The translations under genes were made by a program, and so were the position numbers. The notes beneath the pieces were generated by a model that was not told the origin of the DNA, searched no databases, and saw nothing but the letters and a program-made list of their open reading frames with translations. 64,000 nucleotides of DNA from Rhodopirellula islandica (lineage in GTDB: Bacteria; Planctomycetota; Planctomycetia; Pirellulales; Pirellulaceae): NCBI RefSeq assembly GCF_001027925.1, contig NZ_LECT01000025.1:172584-236583 (forward strand). The letters are read 5' to 3'. Below are positions 17,362 through 26,192 of this stretch, piece by piece (position 1 is the stretch's first letter; each line of letters starts with the position of its first letter).

Positions 17362-18177
17362 TCAGACCGCGGTTTCTTCGGCCAACATTTCTTGATTGAC
17401 GGCTTCGGCTTCGGGGTACGACTTGCGGATGCGGTCGTAACCATGCTCGTGCAATTCCACGGCCAATTCTTTGCCGCCAGTTTCAACCAGGCGGCCACCG
17501 AGCATCACGTGCGTGTACTCCGGTGGGTTGTGCACCAACAACTTGTCGTGGTGCGTGATGATCAACAGTCCCATCTTTTCGCGACCAATGTCCGCGATCG
17601 ATTCGCTGGCCAAACGCACCGCGTCGGCATCCAAGCCTGAGTCGGTTTCGTCGAGGACTGCGAATTTGGGTTGCAGCATGGCGAGTTGAAGGATCTCAGC
17701 TCGTTTCATTTCGCCGCCAGAAAAACCATCGTTGACATAGCGGCGGGCGAACTCGACATCCATTCGCAGGTGAGCCATTTTTTCCTTCAGTTCCTTGCGG
17801 AACTCTCGCATCGGAATCAGCTCTTCGCCTTCCTTGCGGTCTGGGTTGCGAACGTTGGTCGTCGCGTGACGAAGGAAGTCGGCCATCTTCACGCCGGGAA
17901 TCGCCATCGGACGCTGGAACGCCATGAAGATGCCAGCCCGAGCACGCTCGTCAGGTGCCATCGCCAAGACATCTTCGCCGTCCAACGTGATGCTGCCGTC
18001 GGTCACCGTGTAACCGGGGTGACCCATGATCGCCAAACCCAGCGTGCTTTTGCCGCTGCCGTTGGGGCCCATCAAGGCGTGTGTCTCGCCGTGATTGATC
18101 GTCAGGTTCACGCCACGCAGAATCGGTTTGTCGCCGACGGAAACGTGCAGGTTTTCGATTTTCAGGATGTGATTCAT
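17362..18177 (-). CDS. sufC: SufC, Fe-S assembly ATPase
   Basis: 271 residues from the ATG at 18177 (MNHILKIENLHV); the frame extends to 18318 but overlaps sufR there. Walker A is GPNGSGKST, the ABC signature is FSGGEMKRAEIL, Walker B is FAVLDETDSGLD, and IITHHDKLL is the H-loop. It is an ABC-type ATPase that drives conformational change in SufB-SufD. The ETDSGLD variant is typical of SufC. Position: second gene of the operon, 64 bases after sufR. Confidence 0.95.
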   Translation of the reverse strand: MNHILKIENLHVSVGDKPILRGVNLTINHGETHALMGPNGSGKSTLGLAIMGHPGYTVTDGSITLDGEDVLAMAPDERARAGIFMAFQRPMAIPGVKMADFLRHATTNVRNPDRKEGEELIPMREFRKELKEKMAHLRMDVEFARRYVNDGFSGGEMKRAEILQLAMLQPKFAVLDETDSGLDADAVRLASESIADIGREKMGLLIITHHDKLLVHNPPEYTHVMLGGRLVETGGKELAVELHEHGYDRIRKSYPEAEAVNQEMLAEETAV

Positions 18178-18241
18178 GGCAAGAGAAGCCTTCAAGAGAA
18201 AAACAGTTGGTCGTATAGCGAGATCGGTGAGATACGTGCTC

Positions 18242-19087
18242 TCAACCCGATTCGGAATTGGAGGTTGGATTGGTGTCGCTGTCAGATTTGGTCGAGAACT
18301 GGCAACACGAGTCGCCATCCATCCGGCAGCTGCTCAGATGAACGTCTTCGCCCAAAGCTTCAGACAACATTTGTTCTTCGAGTCGGCACATCGACCGGTC
18401 GCCCGCCGCAGCGGTCAAACTCGGATACGGACATGCCTCGATGTCCAAAACAGGGAGGACACCGTCGGGTTGAGACGTCACCTCGATCAGGGAGGCCGAA
18501 ATCTCCTTCGTTTGCAGCATCGACGTCAATCGCTGCATTCGTTCCTGGAACGAATCTTCGCCCCCGCCGATTTGCTGACAGGAACACGCCGCTTTGTTTT
18601 CGTCATGAACCGCCACACCATCGACATCGCCCTGCAATGCCGCGGCAAATTGACGCCCCAATCGAGAAGCGATCGCAGAAATCAATTTTTCGCGAGTGTC
18701 CTCATCGGAAATTGCAACGATCTCCGCCCACATGGCCTCAGCCAATTCGGTCGCATCTGCACCCGCCCGGCGGTAACCAGCGGGCGTCAACACGTAGTGG
18801 TACGTCGGCCGACCACGACCAGCGACGACTTTCTCTCGGGCGATCAACCCAACCTCGAGCAACCGTTCGACACGTTGTCGAACCGCCGTCGCGGTCACGC
18901 CCAATTGCTTCGTCAAATCACCAATCGCCTTCGGTTCACCACTGCGAAGACACAGCAACAACTCCCGATCCACGCTCCGAACCGCTGCCGCATTGACCGC
19001 CGTTTGCGCCCGCGATGTCACCACCGAAACAGGACGCTCGCCCGACGGGTCGGAAGTCGAATCAGAGGTGGAAGAAGACGTTGCCAT
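18242..19087 (-). CDS. sufR: SufR-like Fe-S cluster-sensing repressor
   Basis: 281 residues. The N-terminal winged helix covers about residues 38-90, with GDLTKQLGVTATAVRQRVER as the recognition-helix region and GRGRPTYHYVLTPAGY as the wing. The C-terminal part has clustered cysteines (CSCQQIGGG, then CPYPSL, MCRLEEQ, SSCRMDGDSCCQF), as expected for a regulator that binds a labile Fe-S cluster. SufR is known in cyanobacteria and actinobacteria as the repressor of the suf operon. It is the promoter-proximal gene here, and a perfect palindrome overlaps its promoter, so autorepression is likely. Confidence 0.88.
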   Translation of the reverse strand: MATSSSTSDSTSDPSGERPVSVVTSRAQTAVNAAAVRSVDRELLLCLRSGEPKAIGDLTKQLGVTATAVRQRVERLLEVGLIAREKVVAGRGRPTYHYVLTPAGYRRAGADATELAEAMWAEIVAISDEDTREKLISAIASRLGRQFAAALQGDVDGVAVHDENKAACSCQQIGGGEDSFQERMQRLTSMLQTKEISASLIEVTSQPDGVLPVLDIEACPYPSLTAAAGDRSMCRLEEQMLSEALGEDVHLSSCRMDGDSCCQFSTKSDSDTNPTSNSESG

Positions 19088-19093
19088 ACACCC

Positions 19094-19121
19094 AGTATTC
19101 CAATCCTTTGATTTTTGACAA
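19094..19121 (-). promoter_or_regulatory. Candidate suf operon promoter
   Basis: On the minus strand TTGTCA (complement of 19116-19121) and AATACT (complement of 19094-19099) are spaced by 16 bases, a good sigma-70 layout. The predicted transcription start falls at about 19087, which is the A of the sufR ATG, so the transcript may be leaderless. The -35 box lies inside the palindrome at 19111-19138. Confidence 0.5.
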
Positions 19122-19138
19122 CCGTTGTTGTCAAAAAT
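19111..19138. promoter_or_regulatory. Perfect palindrome, probable SufR operator
   Basis: ATTTTTGACAAC-CGTT-GTTGTCAAAAAT has 12-bp arms that pair without a mismatch around a 4-base centre. The core CAAC-N4-GTTG resembles the CAAC-N6-GTTG operator described for cyanobacterial SufR. It lies between sufR and the divergent glucose dehydrogenase gene and overlaps the candidate -35 box, fitting a repressor site. Confidence 0.75.
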
Positions 19139-19280
19139 AGATCGAGAACCCCCTCACAGGAAATTCGCCGTCTCGTTACGATCTGGGCGGTTTGTGGACA
19201 ATTTCGTCTTCGAAACCCGATATGGGGTCGGAACCGACCTCCGATTTTTCTTCGACACCCCCAGATGAGTGGTATTTTTG

Positions 19281-20384
19281 ATGAAAGCCGTCGCGGTCAG
19301 GCCAGGAACTCCCAACAGTGTTCACATGCAAGAGATCGCTCGCCCATCGGTCGACCAAGTCGCCGACGGCCTGGGTGTGCTGGTCAAAGTCTTGAAGGTT
19401 GGCGTCGACGCGACGGACCGAGAAATCAATGACGCGTTGTACGGCAACGCTCCCGAAGGCGACGACTACTTGGTCATCGGCCACGAGTGCTTTGGCGTCG
19501 TCGAAGCCGTTGGCGAGAACGTCAAACGAGTCAAACCGGGCGACTTCGTGACCGCCACGGTTCGCCGTCCTGGGAATTCGATCTATGACTTGATCGGCAC
19601 CAACGACATGACCAGCGAAGAAACCTACTACGAACGTGGGATCAACCTGCGTCATGGTTTCTTGACCGAGTACTTCGTCGACGAAGAGGAGTACATCGTC
19701 CGCGTGCCACAGGGTCTGCAACACCTGCACGTGTTGCAAGAACCGATGAGCTGCGCGGCCAAAGCAGTTCACCAAGCGTACGAAGCTCAACGCCGAATGA
19801 AAGTCTGGAACCCGAAGGTCGCCTACGTTTTGGGCGCCGGACAAATCGGCTTGCTGACGACGTTGGTGCTGAAGCTTCGCGGACTGGAAGTCTTCACGCT
19901 CGCCCGCGGTGAGGCTCCCAACCTGAAAGCTGAAATTGTCGAAGGAATGGAATCGACCTACGTCAGCACCGCGCAAACGTCCATGTCGGAGTTGGTCGCC
20001 AAGACCGGTCGCCCCGATTTGATCGTCGATGCAACTGGCTTCAGCCCGCTGGCGTTTGAAGCGATGGAACACATCGGTCACAACGGCGTTGTGGTTTGGA
20101 CAGGCATCACCGGCGGCGAACGCAAGACCGAAGTTCCCTCGGACAAGATCAACATCGAATGGGTGCTCGGCAACAAGCTTCTGCTGGGCAGCGTCAACGC
20201 CAACCGCGGCCACTTCGAAATGGGCATCCGTGACTTGGCACTCGGCGACATGATGTTCCCGGGTGTGCTGGAAAAGATCCTGACCAACCCGGTCGACGGC
20301 CTGGACAACTTCCAAGAGATGATGCGTTTGTTGGTCGAAGACAAAGATGCCTTGAAGGTGTTCGTCAATGTCGCATCCGCGTGA
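19281..20384 (+). CDS. Glucose 1-dehydrogenase, zinc-dependent MDR type
   Basis: 367 residues from the ATG at 19281 ([11 protein letters not shown]). It is a medium-chain dehydrogenase with the catalytic-site segment [11 protein letters not shown] and zinc-site motif [16 protein letters not shown], then the Rossmann motif [20 protein letters not shown]. It resembles the archaeal-type glucose dehydrogenase that oxidises glucose to gluconolactone with NAD(P). The usual zinc-ligand cysteine is replaced by aspartate (VGVDATD), as in halophilic glucose dehydrogenase. It overlaps the next gene by 17 bases, so the two form an operon. Confidence 0.85.
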   Translation: MKAVAVRPGTPNSVHMQEIARPSVDQVADGLGVLVKVLKVGVDATDREINDALYGNAPEGDDYLVIGHECFGVVEAVGENVKRVKPGDFVTATVRRPGNSIYDLIGTNDMTSEETYYERGINLRHGFLTEYFVDEEEYIVRVPQGLQHLHVLQEPMSCAAKAVHQAYEAQRRMKVWNPKVAYVLGAGQIGLLTTLVLKLRGLEVFTLARGEAPNLKAEIVEGMESTYVSTAQTSMSELVAKTGRPDLIVDATGFSPLAFEAMEHIGHNGVVVWTGITGGERKTEVPSDKINIEWVLGNKLLLGSVNANRGHFEMGIRDLALGDMMFPGVLEKILTNPVDGLDNFQEMMRLLVEDKDALKVFVNVASA

Positions 20385-21447
20385 ACGATTGCCGGCCAAT
20401 GAGATTGACTCGGTTCGCCGAGTCGTCTTGTGCTACCCCGCCCTCCCGCGACACATCGAGCAACTCGAAGCAACGCTCGCGGAATTGAAGGCGGACCCGA
20501 ACTGCCCACTGAACCACGACGTCGAAGTCGTGGACGCAGGCCAGGAACGCATCGACGAATTGCTTCCCACCGCGGACATTTTCATCGGGCATGCCAAGGT
20601 CCCGGTCGATTGGGATCGCGTCTTGGCAGCGGGCCGACTGGGGTGGATTCAATCCAGCGCCGCTGGACTGGATCACTGCCTCGTGCCCGGCGTGATCGCG
20701 AATCCGAACATCATGGTCAGCAGTGCCTCGGGTCTGTTTGCACCTCAAGTCGCGGAGCAAACGTTTGCGTTGTTGTTCGGCGTTTTACGTCGCATTGGGC
20801 TGTTTGAACGAGCCCGTCCGAAACGCGAATTCATTCGACTTCCCACCGAGGACCTGCGTGGCAAAACCGTCGGCATCGTTGGATTGGGCGGCAACGGGCG
20901 GGCCATCGCGGCCAAACTTGCACCCTGGGACGTTCGCCTGATCGCGACAGATTACTACCCCGAGGATTGCCCGCCCGAAGTGGAAACGCTGTGGCCCGCC
21001 GAGCGCGTCAACGATCTGTTCGCGGCCAGCGACATTGTGATCCTGACGCTGCCGCTGAACTCATCGACTCGCAAGTGGATCGGCGCCGAACAGATTGCCG
21101 CGATGAAACCAGGCGGCTACCTGATCAACGTCGCTCGCGGTCAAGTGCTCGACGAAGAAGCCTTGGTGGACGCGCTGAAAAGCGGCCACTTGGCGGGTGC
21201 GGGTGTCGATGTGACCTACACCGAACCGTTGCCTGAAAACAGCCCGTTGTGGGACCACCCCAACGTGTTGATCACACCACACGTTGGTGCACAATCCGCT
21301 CGCCGAGTGGATGACTCCAACGAACTGGCTTGCGTCAATCTGCGACGATACTTTCACGGCGAAACGATCATCAACCGAGTCGATAAAAACCTCGGCTTCC
21401 CTCATCCCCATGACTCGCACGCAGCCTGGGTTCGATCGCAATCATGA
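20368..21447 (+). CDS. D-isomer-specific 2-hydroxyacid dehydrogenase
   Basis: 359 residues. [19 protein letters not shown] is the NAD-binding motif. The family signature is seen in [18 protein letters not shown] and [20 protein letters not shown], with the catalytic arginine in [24 protein letters not shown] supplies the acidic residue and catalytic histidine region. It reduces or oxidises a 2-keto/2-hydroxy acid with NAD(P)H; being coupled to glucose dehydrogenase suggests a sugar-acid substrate such as 2-ketogluconate or glyoxylate, but that is inference. The start overlaps the glucose dehydrogenase end, and the stop overlaps the following small gene in ATGA. Confidence 0.88.
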   Translation: MSHPRERLPANEIDSVRRVVLCYPALPRHIEQLEATLAELKADPNCPLNHDVEVVDAGQERIDELLPTADIFIGHAKVPVDWDRVLAAGRLGWIQSSAAGLDHCLVPGVIANPNIMVSSASGLFAPQVAEQTFALLFGVLRRIGLFERARPKREFIRLPTEDLRGKTVGIVGLGGNGRAIAAKLAPWDVRLIATDYYPEDCPPEVETLWPAERVNDLFAASDIVILTLPLNSSTRKWIGAEQIAAMKPGGYLINVARGQVLDEEALVDALKSGHLAGAGVDVTYTEPLPENSPLWDHPNVLITPHVGAQSARRVDDSNELACVNLRRYFHGETIINRVDKNLGFPHPHDSHAAWVRSQS

Positions 21448-21677
21448 GCAGTGGACGAGAGACTCTTCCCGGCGATGCGATCCTCTACCAAGGCGACCAT
21501 GCCGAGGGTCCCTTGCTGATGCCGCCAACGCATCGCGAATCGTTTGTGGAAGAGTTCAATCGCACTTACCGATCGATCAATCTTTCGATCACGATCCGTG
21601 AACGGGATCCAAGTGATCAGCCGGAAGACGCGACATCCACTCTGCAAATCCAGCAGGCCCAGTCGAGTCAGCAGTGA
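21444..21677 (+). CDS. Small protein of unknown function, third gene of the dehydrogenase operon
   Basis: 77 residues. The ATG overlaps the previous stop (ATGA), which supports translation. The sequence is polar, with an MPPTHRESFVEEFNRTYRSI stretch followed by a short strand (NLSITIRERD), and has no transmembrane segment or recognised motif. No function can be assigned. Confidence 0.55.
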   Translation: MSSGRETLPGDAILYQGDHAEGPLLMPPTHRESFVEEFNRTYRSINLSITIRERDPSDQPEDATSTLQIQQAQSSQQ

Positions 21678-21706
21678 TCAGACGGGAGCAGCCATTCGAC
21701 TTCCCA

Positions 21707-21730
21707 GTAGCCGGATTCGGCAGAATTCGG
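21707..21730 (+). repeat. 24-bp dispersed repeat, family E, copy 2
   Basis: GTAGCCGGATTCGGCAGAAT followed by TCGG. It differs at one base from the inverse copy at 507-530. It lies in the short gap between two convergent genes. Confidence 0.65.
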
Positions 21731-21736
21731 TTGTTG

Positions 21737-22408
21737 TCAGGGAGAGAGACGCTTGATCGTCCATTCGCTTGAGTCCGCACGTTCACGTTGGTAGACCAAG
21801 CGATCATGCAGCCGGCTCGGCCGTCCTTGCCAGAACTCAAAGGACATCGGGGTCACCGCGTAGCCGCCCCAGTTCTCAGGCAACGGGATCTTGCTGCCCT
21901 CCGGATAGCGAGCCTTCAGTTCCGCCAATGAGGCTTCCAGTGCTTCGCGAGATTCGATGGTCGCGGACTGCTGACTCACGTGAGCGCCGAGCTGGCTGTC
22001 ACGAGGACGGGAATGAAAGTACTTCTCCGACATGTCTCGCGAAACCTTGTCCACCAACCCTTGAATTCGGACCTGACGCTGGCAGTGGGGCCAGAACAGG
22101 CACAGCGAAACTCGCGGGTTGGCTCGCATTTGGGAGCCCTTGGTCGAGTCGTAATTGGTGTAGAAGAGGAACTTTTTCTCCTCCACGCCCTTCAAAAGAA
22201 CGATCCGGCTGGTGATTTCGCCGCCTGAATCACTCGTCGACAAAGTCATCGCGTTGGGTTCGAACCAGCTCGGCACATCCTCCAAAGCCTCTTCGAACCA
22301 GCAATGAAACTGAACCAAGGGGTCACGTTTGGCGTCTTTTTCATGCAGCCCCCCCAAGGAATAGTTTTTTCGCATCTGGTCCATCGCGGGTGGGATGAAA
22401 TCGCTCAT
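21737..22408 (-). CDS. pdxH: Pyridoxamine/pyridoxine 5'-phosphate oxidase
   Basis: 223 residues, the normal length. The enzyme oxidises PNP or PMP to pyridoxal phosphate using FMN and oxygen. Family motifs include MRKNYSLGGLHE at the N-terminus, SRIVLLKGVEEKKFLFYTNY (FMN-binding region), RVSLCLFWPHCQRQVRIQG, RPRDSQLGAHVSQQS, and the C-terminal EFWQGRPSRLHDR signature with WTIKRLSP at the very end. All are intact. Confidence 0.96.
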   Translation of the reverse strand: MSDFIPPAMDQMRKNYSLGGLHEKDAKRDPLVQFHCWFEEALEDVPSWFEPNAMTLSTSDSGGEITSRIVLLKGVEEKKFLFYTNYDSTKGSQMRANPRVSLCLFWPHCQRQVRIQGLVDKVSRDMSEKYFHSRPRDSQLGAHVSQQSATIESREALEASLAELKARYPEGSKIPLPENWGGYAVTPMSFEFWQGRPSRLHDRLVYQRERADSSEWTIKRLSP

Positions 22409-22558
22409 AACTGTTTGAGACCGGAAATCAGGGGCTTTTAGAGAACTCAGGCGGCGAAGAAATCGCGTTTGGCGCGCCGCTTGCCTATTTGCTTAGCAGT
22501 CTTCACGGGTGACTGTCTTTTTGGCAACCACCCTCTTCCCTGTCCAATCGGAATTCAA

Positions 22559-23284
22559 ATGCAAAACGTGCAAACGGGTGATTTGCTGGTCAGCTCGACA
22601 TTGGTCGATGGCACCGCGCTCAACCAAGCGGTTTGCCTGTTGGTCCATGAAGATGTGGAACACGCCATCGGGTTGATGCTCAACCGCCCCATGCAAGCGA
22701 TGGCGGGTGCCATCGCGGTCCAAGCCAAAGCCAGTGAAACACCGAAAATTCCGCGGTGGAAATCGGAAGAGGACGACGAGAGTCTCGACCTGGATGAGGC
22801 CGCCAGTCAGTCGTCCGATTCACCCGAAAACGCCGTTTCAGAGGCTTCCACGGTGATGATCACAGGCGACCAAAAGGACCAACTGACCCAGCAACTCATC
22901 GCGGGAAAGCTCTCCAACGGATCGCCGCTGCACTTTGGCGGCCCGCTCTCTGGGCCCATCGTCGCGGTGCACTCCACCCGTGAATTGGCAGAAGCCGAAA
23001 CGGGTGAGGGGATCTTCGTTGCCGCGCAACGAGAGAACTTGGAGGCGTTGATGAAGTCCGATCAACTTCCCTACCGCTTGATCGTGGGGCACCTGGGATG
23101 GACCGCAGAACAACTCGAAAACGAGATTGAGGAAGGCATTTGGCACCGAATTCCCGCCACTTCGGACGTGCTGAATGCGGACGACGCGACAATGTGGCCC
23201 CGCATGATCCGTCGTGCCACGGCAAATTCAGTCGCTCGTTGGCTGGATACGACTGACGTTCCTGGATCGGCCGAGTTAAACTGA
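22559..23284 (+). CDS. AlgH/YqgE (UPF0301) family protein with acidic insertion
   Basis: About 241 residues from the ATG at 22559 (MQNVQTGDLLVSSTLVDG), which aligns with the usual family start; the frame extends to 22469. Diagnostic segments are AVCLLVHEDVEHAIGLMLNR, LHFGGPLSGPIVAVHS and LPYRLIVGHLGWTAEQLENE. Between the first and second the protein has an extra acidic stretch of about 50 residues (WKSEEDDESLDLDEAAS and beyond), not present in typical ~190-residue members. The biochemical role of the family is not known. It is followed 4 bases later by the cold-shock-like gene. Confidence 0.88.
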   Translation: MQNVQTGDLLVSSTLVDGTALNQAVCLLVHEDVEHAIGLMLNRPMQAMAGAIAVQAKASETPKIPRWKSEEDDESLDLDEAASQSSDSPENAVSEASTVMITGDQKDQLTQQLIAGKLSNGSPLHFGGPLSGPIVAVHSTRELAEAETGEGIFVAAQRENLEALMKSDQLPYRLIVGHLGWTAEQLENEIEEGIWHRIPATSDVLNADDATMWPRMIRRATANSVARWLDTTDVPGSAELN

Positions 23285-23288
23285 TCTT

Positions 23289-23672
23289 ATGAACCGACCT
23301 CGAACAGACCACTCCGACGACACTGAAAAGCCGTTTCGCATCCAGAAACGCCGCTTGGGACGAATCAAAGTCATCAAGCCTGAGGGCGAATATGGCTTCA
23401 TCGATTCCGACGACTTCCGTGAAGATGTCTTCTTTCACTTCAAAGCGTGGGAAGCCTCCAACGGCGAAACCTTCGACGTCGACTCCTACGTCGAATTCGA
23501 ACTGGACGATGACCAATTCGACGACACCAAACGCCTGCGAGCCAAGGTCTTCCGACCAACGGATCGTCCGGACGGCAAAAAACTGTCCGCCCGCGACGCG
23601 ACGTTCGATCTGGTGTTTCACCACCCCAAGGCTCGACGGCGACGCCCCACTTGGCGTGACAACCAGTCCTGA
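23289..23672 (+). CDS. Cold-shock-domain protein
   Basis: 127 residues. The segment GRIKVIKPEGEYGFIDSDDF followed by REDVFFHFKAW is a cold-shock OB-fold with RNP1-like (YGFID) and RNP2-like (VFFHF) motifs, so nucleic-acid binding is likely. The C-terminal ~50 residues are basic (PKARRRRPTWR). It starts 4 bases after the AlgH-like gene and ends adjacent to the convergent DUF1592 gene, with no base between the stops. Confidence 0.85.
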   Translation: MNRPRTDHSDDTEKPFRIQKRRLGRIKVIKPEGEYGFIDSDDFREDVFFHFKAWEASNGETFDVDSYVEFELDDDQFDDTKRLRAKVFRPTDRPDGKKLSARDATFDLVFHHPKARRRRPTWRDNQS

Positions 23673-26192
23673 TCAGCGACGAAACAACTCGCTGGTCACG
23701 ATGGATTCGATCAGCTGAGCGGCTGGATAGCCCTCGTCTTCGAGCGGCTTCAACATCGCGTCGACCGCGGCTCGGTCCGATGGTTCGATCCGCCTTCCTA
23801 AGGCGTGCATCAGCAAGCGTTCCGTCACCGTCCGGGCGATGAAGTCTTGCCGCTTGATCAGTTGCTGCTTCAAACCTTCGACCCCCTCAAACTTGGCTCC
23901 TCCGGGCAGTTCACCCGAGGTGTCGATCGGTCGCCGCGGCTTGGTGTCGTAAACCTTCCGTGACTGACCAATCGCATCGAAGCCTTCCATCGCAAATCCA
24001 AGCGGGTCGATCTTGCGGTGACACTGAAAGCACGTCGCATTCTCGCGGTGCTTCAACAGTTGATCACGGATCGTCTTGGCACCTCGCGTGTCGGGCTCGA
24101 TCGTTGGCACGTCATCCGGCGGTGGTGGAGTTGGCGTTCCAAGAATGTTTTCCAGCAACCACACTCCTCGCGTCACGGGCGATGTTTCAATCCCATTGGC
24201 CGAGACCGTCAGAATGCTGGCTTGGCCCAACAAACCACCTCGCCCCAGCCGTCTTTGGCCAGGTGAGTTCTCAAAGTCAAAACGCCGAAACTCCGTCGCC
24301 CGGTCCTCAGAAAACTCTTCGGCGACACCGTACAGTTTCGCGAGATCACGGTTGAGAAACGAGTGTGACGCGGCGAGCAATTCGGTCAACGAATCGTCTC
24401 GGTCGATCAAGTCACGGAAGAACATCTGCGTCTCACGCTTCATGTCGACTTGCAGATCCCCGGCGTAGAAAAACGCGAACTCACGTGGGTCAGGCGGCAT
24501 GGATCCAAGCGAGCGAAGGTCCAACCAGTTGTCCAGGAAGTCGGCGACAAACGCATCGGATTCCTCGGAGTCCAACAGCCGTCGCGTTTGTTGACGGAGC
24601 GTTTCTGGATCGTGCAGTTTGCCCTCGTCCGCCAATCGACGAAGCGTTGCATCGGGCATGCTCGACGTCAGGAAGTACGCCAACCGTTCCGCCAACGCAT
24701 GCTCAGACAATTGCCCGCTCTCGGCGTCCGGTGTTTGAAAGTACAAGAACGCGGCGCTGCACAAGATCGCTTTGACGGTGTCCGCGTAAGCCAACCGAGA
24801 GGATTGTCCCAACGCCCGGCGTGAATCGTAGAACGCCACCAATTCCGCGATCTCGGTTTCCGTGACCGGACGTCGGTAGGCTCGCGTTGCAAACCGTACG
24901 ATCTGATCTCGAACCGTCGCTTCATCCCATGGCTCTTCCCCGGATGCACCGCGGCCGAACAATGCCTGCTGGCTCGCCGTCGGCCAAGCGTGGGCGATCG
25001 GTCCGCGAACTTTCACCTCTTCGATGCGCAGGTGCGGGATCTTTCCCTCGCTGATCAGCGCGATGCGCTGCAGAAAGATACCGGCTGTTTTGCGAATCTT
25101 CTCTGGCAACAAATCTCGATGCATCCGGTAGATCCGAGCGTAGGACCCACGCACATCATGCATGCCATTTTCAAAGGTGAAGCGTGCCACAAACCCTCGA
25201 TCGAGCGGGACTTCGAATCGGATCCACTCAAACTCATCGTCGGGCACCATCGATTCGGCTAGCAAGGGCTGAATCGGCTGGCGGTGAGGCAGGTCACCAA
25301 TTCGCGTGTCGCCCGGTCGGATGCCCAGGCGAAATGGTTCCTCCAAATCAATCTTGACCGATTGTTCACTGTACGGCGTGTCGCGATGCATCGCTTTGAC
25401 ACGCACTAAAATCTCATAGGTGCCATCGACCGGAACGCCCTTGGAAAATGACTCGATGTGGCCGTAAGCACCCTCGGTTTTGTCGTTGAACGGATGATCG
25501 TAAAGGCACAAGAAGCGATCGTTGAAAGCGCGACGATGTGCGGTCCGCAACTCCGCTTGCTGCGGGAACTTCCCGCGAAACGACCATTCGCTCATCGCGG
25601 GACGCTCGCTGGGTCCCATCGCTTTGGTGACGCACCGGTCCGCCGCATCGAGGTACCGCTCCAACAGATGCCCCGACATCACCAACGTGTCACCCACGTT
25701 GTCAAAGTGCTGGGACAAATTGTCCGCTGGGAACTCCAAGGTCGGATCAAACATGGTCATATCGATGTTCAAAAGATCCGACATCGTCTCGCGGTACTCC
25801 CGTCGAGTGAGCCTTCGCAAGACCGTGCGGCCGTTGGTGCTGGTCGCCTCTTGCCTCATCTGAGTCAAACGCTGCGTCAGCGCATCGACCGCTGCCAAGC
25901 GATCTTCTTCCGAGGGTTGGTCCCCATCCTCAGGCGGCATCGAACGAAGCGTCAGCTCATCGATCGCTTCCTGCAACAACTGAGTGTCGAAACCTGATTC
26001 GCCAAGGTTCAACGATTCCAGGTCTCGTTCGCCGGCCGGGTCGTCCGAAGTGTGGCAATCAATGCAGTAGCTTTCCAGGAATCCAACCGGATCCATCTGC
26101 TGGGGTTCCTCCGCCTGCACCCCACACCACGCAGGAAACAGAACGCCAACAATCAACCATCGAAACCGGTGCGGCAGCAACATCACGCCCAA
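23673..26192 (-). CDS. DUF1592/DUF1588-type planctomycete cytochrome-like protein
   Basis: 839 residues with a signal peptide (FRWLIVGVLFPAWCGVQAEE). A c-type heme motif YCIDCH lies near residue 40, and a second ATCFQCHRK lies near residue 750. Between them are the DUF1587/DUF1592/DUF1588/DUF1585 segments typical of planctomycetes, recognisable in LRRLTRREYRETMSDLL, FATRAYRRPVTETEIAELV, LDNWLDLRSLG and KIDPLGFAMEGFDAIGQSR. These large exported proteins are abundant in planctomycetes and are often linked to polysaccharide use, but their reaction is unproven. The gene starts 10 bases before the end of the upstream DUF1552 gene, so the two are coupled. Confidence 0.93.
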   Translation of the reverse strand: MGVMLLPHRFRWLIVGVLFPAWCGVQAEEPQQMDPVGFLESYCIDCHTSDDPAGERDLESLNLGESGFDTQLLQEAIDELTLRSMPPEDGDQPSEEDRLAAVDALTQRLTQMRQEATSTNGRTVLRRLTRREYRETMSDLLNIDMTMFDPTLEFPADNLSQHFDNVGDTLVMSGHLLERYLDAADRCVTKAMGPSERPAMSEWSFRGKFPQQAELRTAHRRAFNDRFLCLYDHPFNDKTEGAYGHIESFSKGVPVDGTYEILVRVKAMHRDTPYSEQSVKIDLEEPFRLGIRPGDTRIGDLPHRQPIQPLLAESMVPDDEFEWIRFEVPLDRGFVARFTFENGMHDVRGSYARIYRMHRDLLPEKIRKTAGIFLQRIALISEGKIPHLRIEEVKVRGPIAHAWPTASQQALFGRGASGEEPWDEATVRDQIVRFATRAYRRPVTETEIAELVAFYDSRRALGQSSRLAYADTVKAILCSAAFLYFQTPDAESGQLSEHALAERLAYFLTSSMPDATLRRLADEGKLHDPETLRQQTRRLLDSEESDAFVADFLDNWLDLRSLGSMPPDPREFAFFYAGDLQVDMKRETQMFFRDLIDRDDSLTELLAASHSFLNRDLAKLYGVAEEFSEDRATEFRRFDFENSPGQRRLGRGGLLGQASILTVSANGIETSPVTRGVWLLENILGTPTPPPPDDVPTIEPDTRGAKTIRDQLLKHRENATCFQCHRKIDPLGFAMEGFDAIGQSRKVYDTKPRRPIDTSGELPGGAKFEGVEGLKQQLIKRQDFIARTVTERLLMHALGRRIEPSDRAAVDAMLKPLEDEGYPAAQLIESIVTSELFRR

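Noticed and set aside
17671..18996. Plus-strand open frame across sufC and sufR
   Set aside because: No family resemblance; it runs antisense to two genes with clear motifs.
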